The translations under genes and the position numbers were made by a program. This document shows, piece after piece, positions 10,478-18,881 of a stretch of 64,000 nt of DNA. Under the pieces are notes generated by a model. That model worked only from the letters and a program-made list of their open reading frames with translations. It did not search any database and was not told the origin of the DNA. The stretch is from Komagataella phaffii GS115 (lineage: Eukaryota > Ascomycota > Pichiomycetes > Pichiales > Pichiaceae), in the NCBI RefSeq assembly GCF_000027005.1, contig NC_012965.1:62001-126000 (forward strand), in the 5' to 3' direction. The number at the start of each line of letters is the position of its first letter. Position 1 is the first letter of the stretch.

Positions 10478-10598
10478 GGTTGCGGCCATATCTAGCAGAA
10501 AGCACCGTTTCCCGTCCGATCAACCGTAGTTAAGCTGCTAAGAGCCTGACCGAGTAGTGTAGTGGGAGACCATACGCGAAACTCAGGTGCTGCAATCT
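10478..10598 (+). rRNA. 5S ribosomal RNA
   Basis: A 121-nt match to yeast 5S rRNA starts at GGTTGCGGCCATATCTAGCA and ends at GGTGCTGCAATCT. The highly conserved internal control region is visible (CCCGTCCGATCAACCGTAGT, then TTAAGC and AGAGCCTGACCGAGTAGTGT). The 5' and 3' ends pair (GGTTGCGGC with GCTGCAATC, allowing wobble and a bulge) as in other 5S RNAs. There is no rDNA nearby, so this is a dispersed copy; unlinked 5S genes are known for Komagataella (recollection). It sits between two adhesin genes. Confidence 0.96.
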
Positions 10599-10599
10599 C

Positions 10600-10605
10600 T
10601 TTTTT
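10600..10605 (+). terminator. RNA polymerase III terminator of the 5S gene
   Basis: A run of six T begins one base after the mature 3' end of the 5S RNA, as expected for a Pol III terminator. Confidence 0.85.
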
Positions 10606-11944
10606 ATTATTGGTTATGGTGGTAAGAGTCGTATTGAAAACATCGGCCAGCTAGTACTCGTCAAGAAAGAACTCTCCAATGGCTGGGGCTAATTTGGCTC
10701 GCATTGTACACCCTCTCAGCTGGAAAAAAAAACCTGCCATTGGAGCAAAAGAAACGTGTACAGTGAATGTTTTTTGGTTCTTCCTGCAATTCAGATAACA
10801 GCCTATGAGTGCCCTTTCCGCATACAAGCTTCTGCACTCTGGAGGGATCTGTAACCTAATAGTGATCACTCCAGAGGCAAATTAATCTCTTTTGCAAACA
10901 GCTTCTATCCATTTATTTCACTTCGTTTTGTTCCTACTCCTAGGTAATGCATGGTTATTCAGGCTTTTTTTTACCTTCATATTCAGATTCAGACTCTAAA
11001 CCTTGTGATCGATAATAAACGGTGGTAACTAGTGGTTATTGTTTCTGATATAATTAGTTTGACGTGATGCAGTATGTTACGCACTGCATTATATCGCATA
11101 AAGCTTGTGACACTGTACATGAATAGCGAAAATAAGCTCAAGATCCACTAAACAAAGTAGGGTTTTAAGGGCAGTTAGTCCTGTACTTGGTGCCATTATG
11201 AGACTAATTAGCTTTCTGAGCAAGATTAACCAGACCTAGTTATGGAAGACTTCGGTAAATTCCGATTTCTAGTACTAGTTGGAAGTTCCAAGAAGATCGG
11301 TATCGTTTCCCCTGCAAAGAATTCTTCAAGTAAAACATAATCCAGTCCGCTATCCTGTTCTGTTTGAAATAATTTAAGTTGTCTCACTTTGTTCTATTGT
11401 TAGGGCGTTGTGATAGCTAAAACGTAACAGATTGGCACGGTACCTCAACACTAAAGGTCTGATAATATTTATGGTTTTGCTAATTAATGGCAAAGCCAAG
11501 TAATAAAATTTGAAACAAAGTTGCAAATTCTAGAACTAGCATGACACTTGATCAACGTTAGGGTAAATTGGTACCTCCAACATCTATTCCAAATACTGTG
11601 GTATTGTTCGAATATATTCGGTTCATGAAAACATCTCACATCCAGATGAGCGCGATACAATAAAAACCCTAACATCAGAAAAGCTCAAGGAGACCAGGCA
11701 AAAGATTTACAGAGACCTGAATAGGGAAACCGGCCTCATTTAAGTTACAGATTTATTGCCACTATTGTGACTAAATCGGCTCTCTTCTCAATTTTAGATG
11801 AGTTAGTTCAGTATAATTATTTCTGAAGCTCACATCTTGTTCGACTCCATATTAAACTAATTTCACAAAAGTTATATCGCATTATCTATCTACAATCATA
11901 GTAGATGCAATACTTAAAAGAAAAGCGCTAGAAATGGTATCACT
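10606..11944. other. Gene-free region downstream of the 5S gene
   Basis: About 1.3 kb with only short open frames that have no recognisable protein features. A perfect 7-bp inverted repeat (ATGCAGT/ACTGCAT, 9-nt loop) lies at 11067-11089. The far end holds the 3' flank of the large adhesin gene. No mobile element was recognised. Confidence 0.5.
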
Positions 11945-14900
11945 TTACAATGCCAATAAAATCATTGGAAGCATTGCAAACAATCCAGCAGCAGAGAAAC
12001 GCACAGCCAAATTCTCTGGTCCTGCGCTGCTAATTGCAGGAGGTGCAGTGGAACTACTGGAGGCTGTCACCAAAGACGTGGTTTGAGTAACATGAGTTGT
12101 TATCGTAGTGTCCTGCTGGCCAGGATTGGTAGGTTTAGAAGGCACGGTAGTATTCTCTACTGGTACTGTGGAAGCCTTTGGAACGGTGTACGTAACAGTT
12201 ACTGGGGTTTCTGCACAGTCATGGCAAACAGATGTGACTGTAGTACTCTTAGCACCTTCAGTGGACTCTGGTGCAGTGTAGGTGTAAGTGATAGGCTTGT
12301 CAGCACATGAGTTGCAAACTTCAGTATAAGTGACTGTCTTAGGAGCAGAAGTATCCTTTGGAGCTGTGTAAGTAACAGTCACTGGAGTTTCTGCACAGAC
12401 ATTGCAAACAGAAGTAACTGTGGTACACTCAACGCCTTCAGTGGACTCTGGTGCAGTGTAGGTATAAGTGATGGGCTTGTCAGCACATGAATTGCACACT
12501 TCGGTGTAAGTGACAGTCTTAGGACCGTCTGTCTTTTTAACTTCTTCAGTTTCACATGGCAAAGTCAAGGTAACTGTGATTGGTGTCTCTGCACATACAT
12601 GGCAAACTGAAGTGACAGTAGTGTAAGAAACTGGGTCAGTCACGACTGGTGCTGTGTATGTGATTGTTACAGGGGTCTCAGCACAAACGTTACAGACTGA
12701 AGTGATGGTAGTCTGAGTGGCTGTAGTGATTTGAGTAACCACCGATTGTCCCGAAGATGATTCGGAAGTTGGCACAGCAGTAGGTGCAATTGATGGATCA
12801 TCGGTGGTTGGTTCCTCAGTTGGCTGACCAGTTGGGTCGATTGTCGAGTCATCAGAAGTTGGCTCCTCGGTAGTCTCGGAGGTTGGCTCTTCAGTAGGTT
12901 CCTCAGTTGGGACACCAGTTGGGTTAATTGACAAGTCATCAGAAGTTGGCTCCTCGGTAGTCTCGGAGGTTGGCTCTTCAGTAGGTTCCTCAGTTGGCAC
13001 ACCAGTTGGGTTAATTGACAAGTCGTCAGAAGTTGGCTCTTCGGTGGGCTCCTCAGTTGGTTCAGAAGTTGGTTCGGAAGTTGGCTCTTCAGAAGTTGGC
13101 TCCTCAGAGGTTGGTTCTTCGGTGGGCTCCTCAGTTGGTTCGGAAGTTGGCTCCTCAGAGGTTGGTTCTTCGGTGGGCTCCTCAGTTGGTTCGGACGTTG
13201 GCTCCTCAGATGTTGGCTCCTCAGTGGGCTCTTCGGAAGTTGGTTCTTCAGTTGGCTCTTCAGTTGGCTCTTCGGAAGTTGGTTCTTCAGTTGGCTCTTC
13301 AGTTGGCTCTTCAGTTGGCTCTTCGGAAGTTGGCTCTTCGGTGGGCTCCTCAGTTGGTTCGGAAGTTGGCTCTTCGGTAGGCTCAGAGGTTGGTTCAGAG
13401 GTTGGCTCCTCTGAAGTTTCCTCAACAGGATCAGCAAGTTCAAATACGTCGAATGCCAATCTTTCAGATCTAGTTTCAGCGTAGTAGGTCTCGTCCAACG
13501 CATAAGAGAAAAGTTCTCTTTTCACTAATGCACCAGTTGTGATGTCAACGTTAACCGTGTTGGCCATGTACAATGAACCACTTCTAAATGCGGAAGAGTG
13601 AAGAACAACTCTCAGGACCTCATCTTCAGCCAAAGGGTTTGTGAAACTTAACGAGATGCTTTCCAACAAACATTGAACTTCAGCAACCGGTGAGCCAGTA
13701 GAATCAGTAATTGGAACGTAACCATTGGTGGTGTTACTGTATTGATTACCATCTGATCCAGCTGTAAAGTTTCCCCATTGATCAAACTCTTTTCCAATGG
13801 TGTACTTGAGCTTGGAGCAATCATAGAAGTAATTTTGCCAATCAGCATTAGTATCGATATCAGAACTGATATCTATGGTTGCCAAATCGTTGTAGGCACC
13901 TGGAATATCAATAAACCATTCGACTTCATCTGCTGCACCTGCTATCAATTTAATTGGCTCGGATCTAACTAATGGGAGGAAGTTGAAGGTTGAAGTGTGG
14001 GTGTCAACAGAAGTGTGGAACTCGAAATCATATTCACCTGGGCTCAACGTAGCAATGAAATCTTGTTCTAACTTCATGGTGAAATAAACAACACCCTCTA
14101 GTCTGGTAATGACTTGGCCTCGATTGTCAAACGTGAAGTCAATGACATTGGTATCATAGTTGAATCTACTACGCATGATCAAATTTTCATTCTTGGTGTA
14201 GAAGTTTTTCAACGATGGCTCAAGGAATGCAGCATATTGTGGATGAGCAATAAATTGAAGTGCATCTGGAATAGCAACCTGTACAACAGAGTTAGGTGGT
14301 AAGATAATATCTCTGCCAGTAGTACTGAAGGTGAAGGACACAATTAACCAGTCAGAAGTGTATCCGGAAGCCTCATTTGTCCTCTCACTGGTGACTTCAA
14401 CTTTAGTAATTGCTTCACCGAGTGTCAGATCGGTGTAAGAACCAGTAGGTTCAACACTTGGTTCTTCAGTAGAGGTTTCGGTAGAGGTTTCATCATCATC
14501 AGTAGTAGAGGTTGCATCCTCAGTAGGCTCCTCAGATGTTGGCTCCTCAGTGGGCTCTTCGGAAGTTGGCTCTTCAGTTGGCTCTTCGGAAGTTGGCTCT
14601 TCAGTTGGCTCCTCAGAGGTTGGCTCTTCAGTTGGTTCTTCAGTTGGTTCTTCAGTTGATTCTTCAGTTGGCTCCTCGGAAGTTGGCTCTTCAGTTGGTT
14701 CTTCAGTTGATTCTTCAGTTGGCTCCTCGGAAGTTGGCTCTTCAGAAGTTGGCTCCTCAGAGGTTGGTTCTTCGGTGGGCTCAGAACTAGCAGGAGGATC
14801 ATCCAGAGCAAATACTTCGAAAACATTAGTTTCAGCTCTGGTATCACCATAATAAGTTTCATCAAATGTGTACGAAAACTCTTCTCTTTTTGTTATTTCG

Positions 14901-16369
14901 ACGGAATCGGATCCGGTGGTAATATCAACAGTGAAAATATTCTCCATGTATAGCGTACCGCTCACCATTGCTTCGGATGGAACAAAAATTCTTAGAACTT
15001 CGTTTTCACCTAGTGATTCAGTGAAGCTGAAAGATACACCTCCAAGACCACATTCTAGGTCAGCTATTGATGAATCGGCACTGCTTAGCGGAAGATAGTC
15101 TCCAACAGGAGTTGTGACGTTATTCCACTCATCAAAGTCACTGGCAATAATATACTTAAGGTTTTCGCAATCATAAATGTACTTGTATCTCCATCCGTTT
15201 TCAATGATAACAGATCCAACGTTGATGTTGGTGATTTCAGGGTAAGGAGCACCTGGAATATCAACAACCCAATTAACAGCATCAGCACCTCCTAGAATCA
15301 ATTTCTGTGGCGCAGTTCTGTCTAGTGGTAAGAAATCGAAGGTTGAAACAATTTCTGAAACTCCAGTGTAGAACTTGAAGTCATACTCTCCAGGACTCAG
15401 CGTGGAAACAAAGTTATCCTTAAGTCTCATGGTAACTGAAATGGTACCCTTCACTTCAGTAATCACCTGAGCACGGTTAGAAAAAGTGAAATTCAAAACG
15501 TTAGTATTCCAATCAACTTTAGAGCTCATCACTCCAGAACCACCAGTGGTGTAGAAGTTAATCAAGGATGGATCACTAAAAGCACTAAACTGAGGATGTT
15601 CAATGAAGATAATCTCTTCTGGTAGGGCAACTTGAACAACAGCGTAAGGTGGAAGGACAATGTCACGTCCAGTAGTGTCAAAAGTGATGTAAACAACAAA
15701 CCAGTCGTTATAGTAGCCGGATTCGGTTGATGTCCTCTCACTTACAACTTTAATGTCAGTGATAGCCTCTCCAAGAGTTAGATCCGAGTAATCGGGTGTT
15801 GGTTCGGAAGAAGGTTCTTCGGTTGAGTCTTCAGTAGATGTTGCATCTTCGGTGGATGTTACATCTTCACTAGGCTCCTCGGTTGGCTCCTCGGTAGAAG
15901 TTGGAACATTGTTTGGATGAGTTGGAGTGTAGTCAGTAAAAGGGCCAAGGGTTGGAGTCAGCGTAGAAGCAGTCTCAATACATGTTGTACCAGTTGGGGT
16001 AACTGGCAGTCCACAAGCATCCAGTGGACCTGCCAGGTTACCAAAGTAGGACATGTAGATACACCATCCACAGTCGAGACAAGCGTCGATCTGGGTTGAA
16101 AACGAGGAGTCTGCAGCGCATAAGCACTCTTCGTCAAATGGACCTGCTTCTGGTCCACATTCCCAAGCACCATAAATGGCCAGACCACAAGCAGCGTGAC
16201 ACATGAAATCGGCCCTCTTTTCAAGAGCTGGGTTAAGGGCATCAGCAAAAGCCTGAGGAACCAAACCTCTGGCGGCGTGGTCTAAGGCTTGTTCGTAAGA
16301 AGGCAAAGCGATTGCCTCTACCGCAGCAAATGCTGACAATAGAACAGCAATGTACTTTGTCGAAAACAT
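11945..16369 (-). CDS. Large GPI-anchored adhesin with two ALS-like modules and PTSEEP repeats (1474 aa)
   Basis: The start is taken at the ATG at 16369 because it begins a clear signal peptide (MFSTKYIAVLLSAFAAVEA); the longer open frame begins with TTG. A short pro-region ends at LEKR (residue 52), a likely Kex2 site, followed by a Cys-rich domain (about residues 55-130, CHAAC, CLC, CLDCGWC). Two copies of a roughly 325-residue module follow at about residues 194-519 and 644-975, each starting TLGEAIT and containing a SERT motif, DIPGA and a (Y/F)DC motif. They are homologous to the single module in the 587-aa adhesin. Low-complexity Glu/Pro/Thr/Ser tracts separate them and follow the second. 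The end carries repeated CNVCAETP/CNSCADKP Thr-rich units and a GPI signal (AAGLFAMLPMILLAL). A cell-surface adhesin or wall protein is the best call; the ligand is unknown. Repeat copy number may vary between strains. Confidence 0.87.
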   Translation of the reverse strand: MFSTKYIAVLLSAFAAVEAIALPSYEQALDHAARGLVPQAFADALNPALEKRADFMCHAACGLAIYGAWECGPEAGPFDEECLCAADSSFSTQIDACLDCGWCIYMSYFGNLAGPLDACGLPVTPTGTTCIETASTLTPTLGPFTDYTPTHPNNVPTSTEEPTEEPSEDVTSTEDATSTEDSTEEPSSEPTPDYSDLTLGEAITDIKVVSERTSTESGYYNDWFVVYITFDTTGRDIVLPPYAVVQVALPEEIIFIEHPQFSAFSDPSLINFYTTGGSGVMSSKVDWNTNVLNFTFSNRAQVITEVKGTISVTMRLKDNFVSTLSPGEYDFKFYTGVSEIVSTFDFLPLDRTAPQKLILGGADAVNWVVDIPGAPYPEITNINVGSVIIENGWRYKYIYDCENLKYIIASDFDEWNNVTTPVGDYLPLSSADSSIADLECGLGGVSFSFTESLGENEVLRIFVPSEAMVSGTLYMENIFTVDITTGSDSVEITKREEFSYTFDETYYGDTRAETNVFEVFALDDPPASSEPTEEPTSEEPTSEEPTSEEPTEESTEEPTEEPTSEEPTEESTEEPTEEPTEEPTSEEPTEEPTSEEPTEEPTSEEPTEEPTSEEPTEDATSTTDDDETSTETSTEEPSVEPTGSYTDLTLGEAITKVEVTSERTNEASGYTSDWLIVSFTFSTTGRDIILPPNSVVQVAIPDALQFIAHPQYAAFLEPSLKNFYTKNENLIMRSRFNYDTNVIDFTFDNRGQVITRLEGVVYFTMKLEQDFIATLSPGEYDFEFHTSVDTHTSTFNFLPLVRSEPIKLIAGAADEVEWFIDIPGAYNDLATIDISSDIDTNADWQNYFYDCSKLKYTIGKEFDQWGNFTAGSDGNQYSNTTNGYVPITDSTGSPVAEVQCLLESISLSFTNPLAEDEVLRVVLHSSAFRSGSLYMANTVNVDITTGALVKRELFSYALDETYYAETRSERLAFDVFELADPVEETSEEPTSEPTSEPTEEPTSEPTEEPTEEPTSEEPTEEPTEEPTEEPTSEEPTEEPTEEPTSEEPTEEPTSEEPTSEPTEEPTEEPTSEEPTSEPTEEPTEEPTSEEPTSEEPTSEPTSEPTEEPTEEPTSDDLSINPTGVPTEEPTEEPTSETTEEPTSDDLSINPTGVPTEEPTEEPTSETTEEPTSDDSTIDPTGQPTEEPTTDDPSIAPTAVPTSESSSGQSVVTQITTATQTTITSVCNVCAETPVTITYTAPVVTDPVSYTTVTSVCHVCAETPITVTLTLPCETEEVKKTDGPKTVTYTEVCNSCADKPITYTYTAPESTEGVECTTVTSVCNVCAETPVTVTYTAPKDTSAPKTVTYTEVCNSCADKPITYTYTAPESTEGAKSTTVTSVCHDCAETPVTVTYTVPKASTVPVENTTVPSKPTNPGQQDTTITTHVTQTTSLVTASSSSTAPPAISSAGPENLAVRFSAAGLFAMLPMILLAL
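12150..12715 (-). repeat. Cys/Thr-rich tandem units near the adhesin C-terminus
   Basis: Alternating units with TSVCNVCAETPVTVTYTAP and TEVCNSCADKPITYTYTAP cores. Blocks at about 12301 and 12481 are offset by exactly 180 bp (60 codons) and nearly identical, indicating a tandem duplication. Such CxxC Thr-rich units are typical of fungal wall-protein stalks. Confidence 0.75.
12854..13027 (-). repeat. Two 87-bp tandem units in the adhesin stalk
   Basis: Units 12854-12940 and 12941-13027 differ at only two positions (12911/12998 and 12938/13025). Each encodes 29 residues centred on DDLSINPTGVPTEEPTEEP. A third, diverged copy lies on the lower-coordinate side. The high identity suggests recent duplication or gene conversion. 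Confidence 0.85.
13028..13410 (-). repeat. PTSEEP low-complexity tract B
   Basis: Short in-frame repeats of EEPTSEEPT/SEPTEEPT, built from 9-12-bp units, follow the second ALS-like module. The antisense strand reads GSSVGSSEVGS, an apparent open frame that is only a shadow of the repeat. Confidence 0.85.
14520..14787 (-). repeat. PTSEEP low-complexity tract A
   Basis: The same type of EEPTSEEPT repeat links the first and second ALS-like modules. It contains a near-identical internal block with the variant EEPTEESTEEPTEEP present twice. Together with tract B this indicates unequal recombination within the gene. Confidence 0.82.
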
Positions 16370-18881
16370 TACCTTAGTCTTAAAACGAATGACGGATCTA
16401 GTATAAGAACAAAGTTGGAAAGCGGTTCGGAAAGTGGTCAATCATGATTCTTAGCAGGGTATTTATATGAGATCTCGGCCCTAAAGATAATGGAACCAGT
16501 AAAATCCGTTAGGATCATAGCTGTACTATCACTAACCTGTTTCTTTTACCCCTGCGTAGTTTACATTTTGAACTATATCTCTATCTGATTTGCTGAAAAA
16601 TAAGACGAGAACGTTGTACTGCATGCGCAACGCGTATCCTTACATAGAGAACAACAGCTTACGCGCGCCCTGACTAGCGATGAATCCGAAATTAAGGCTG
16701 AGTAAAAGTACCAAACAGGGGCGACGTAGACGATTAATGAAAAAAAAACAATAGTGTGTGCGTTGGATACGATATTTCCAGTGATGGTGAGTCAAATAAA
16801 TCAAAGGTCAGTACGCTTTCGACCATAAACGCGCTATTCTTCTATTGTTAACTTCCAGATGCAAACAAAATTGCATCAGTGCACCCTTGATTAGTGATCT
16901 TTTCGATAAGTTGAAAAACGGGAATTGCCAAGAACGGATCGTTTTTTGCATTCTATTACCTCGAGTAATTATTCATGAAGCCAGATTTGGGTTCTGGGTC
17001 CTCTTTTTTTTAAATAAGTCGTTAAGGTCCATTATTTACAAAGTGCCCAGTCCCAGCATCTACTTGGTCAGCTGAATGGATTATTTCCAGCCTTGGATAG
17101 TGTAAGGTTACTACTTTCCTTGCAGAGCCCAACAAACATGCAAACATGCAAACGTGATCGTGTCTTCTCCTTGGGACGTTCATGCTCGTCCATTCTGCAC
17201 GTGTTTCCATGTTGCCCACTCAACACATGATTGTCGTAAGTCACGTAATGTCAGCCTGATAGTTAAGCTAAATCAACCCGGTCAGCCGTGGAATTTTATC
17301 ATTCTCACAGTATTTGACCTACTTTGACCTACTTAGACATTTGTGCTAGGCTAGGAACTGAAATTGCGTGAACTCTAGGTTTGAACGCTTGCCGAAACTT
17401 TATATTATCTGGGCCATTTCTCTTCTTCTTTTGTAGGTTCATTAGTATATATACCAAACTAAGTATCTGCTTATTTGCCTAAAGAAGCTGATAAAAGTGA
17501 CAGTAACCATCTCCCATCTTGAAACCTGGGTTCGCAAAAAATTTATTACTCTACTGCAGTTAGGAGATATAGTAACGAGGCGTTGGTTAGTATTGATGTG
17601 ACCCATACTATAGAATCAAAATACAGCCTCACAGACTAAACGAGTGCTTTGTTCTGGACACAATTTCCAAGTGGTAGCTTCTTTAACAATTACCCTTGAG
17701 TTGCTAAAACGATAACTTAGATCTTGCGTAAGGCGCCAACAACATAAAAAATGAAAAGAAGTTCAGAGACTCTAGCCAGTGACTCGATAGACGTAAAAAT
17801 ATAGCGTTATACCCTCAAATCCCGAGCTCTATACTCTCACACTGCAAAAAATCTATTGACTTGGAAAAAATCACTTGCCAATGGACGTGTTAGCTAATAA
17901 TTGCCTGTCAACGTTAGTGAACAAATGAAACAGAGCAGATTCATCACTGCAAGCTTCTTAAGTGAAAGTAAATGCACAAAACTCCAGAAGTACCAGTGAC
18001 CTATTGTTCCCCAACTACTGATCGTTTTTGGAAGGCACCAACTGCTATGACCAGTTAAACCGTTAAGGCCTTGGTTCAATCTATTACTCACCCCCTCCCT
18101 ATTTCCTATGCGCATGCAAGTGACGCGCCAGAATCAGGCACGAAAACGCAGTGAACAAGATATTTGGATCTGGATTATCGTATTGGAGTGAGATTAACTA
18201 TCAAGGCTACGATTTGCTATGTTAGAAATGTGAGCAGTTAGCACTTCTTCAGATGAATCGCAGCACGTCCACAACAAACAACTATACTCTTGAGTTCGCT
18301 CAACTTATAGAATAACAGCCTCCTGGCAATGTTGATTAGCCTCTTTAAAGAGGAAACTACAATATCTAGAATCTCACTGAGTTGTTCGGTTTTCAAAAGA
18401 CAAAAGAACGGAGTCATCGTGTTGGCTCTAGGAAAACTCGCACGTAGGCCTTGTCAGAACTTATATCGGCAGCGCTTGCACCTCCTTGTTGTTGTGTTTT
18501 GCTCTCAAACGATGTGCGATAAAGAACTCAGCTAGGATGACAAGCCCCTAAGGTAAACGCTATTATTAGTTGTTGCAGTTGAGTACCATTTAGCCAATAA
18601 TCACCTCAGCATGTTTCATAAAGTATCTCTTCCCACAACCTAGAAGTATGAGAAAACCTTTCTGAAGTATATAGGCTGATAGATTCTTAGATCTAAACTG
18701 CTTGATAAGGCATGATAATCGATAATCACCCACAACGATCCTTTTGATGTCGCAACTTACATACTAGTTGGCAGGAGTGCAACTACACATTGCTTTTACT
18801 TTCACAGCTTATTGTTCGCGAACGAAAATCCATCTCATCTGTCGTAGAAATATTTTTGTCCTGATATCGTCTTTTCACTCA
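16370..18881. other. 2.5-kb gene-free divergent region between the large adhesin and the F-box/JmjC gene
   Basis: Only short, unconvincing open frames are present. Small direct repeats are visible: TTTGACCTAC twice near 17312-17332 and AAACATGC-type repeats near 17134-17155. No tRNA or other RNA gene was recognised. Most of it is probably a long regulatory region for the adhesin, as for other yeast adhesin genes (inference). Confidence 0.5.

Noticed and set aside
9990..10869. Short open frames around the 5S gene
   Set aside because: All are under about 75 codons, some overlap the 5S RNA itself, and none has recognisable protein features.
8169..11944. Centromere or transposon remnant in the long non-coding gap
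   Set aside because: No long inverted repeats, LTR ends or coding remnants were recognised by eye; only the 5S gene is certain.
13015..13484. Open frames on the plus strand inside the adhesin repeats (GSSVGSSEVGS and similar)
   Set aside because: They are antisense readings of the PTSEEP repeat and exist only because the repeat period is a multiple of three; there is no signal peptide, start context or family match.
14536..14852. Plus-strand frames in the second adhesin repeat tract
   Set aside because: Same repeat-shadow explanation as for the first tract.
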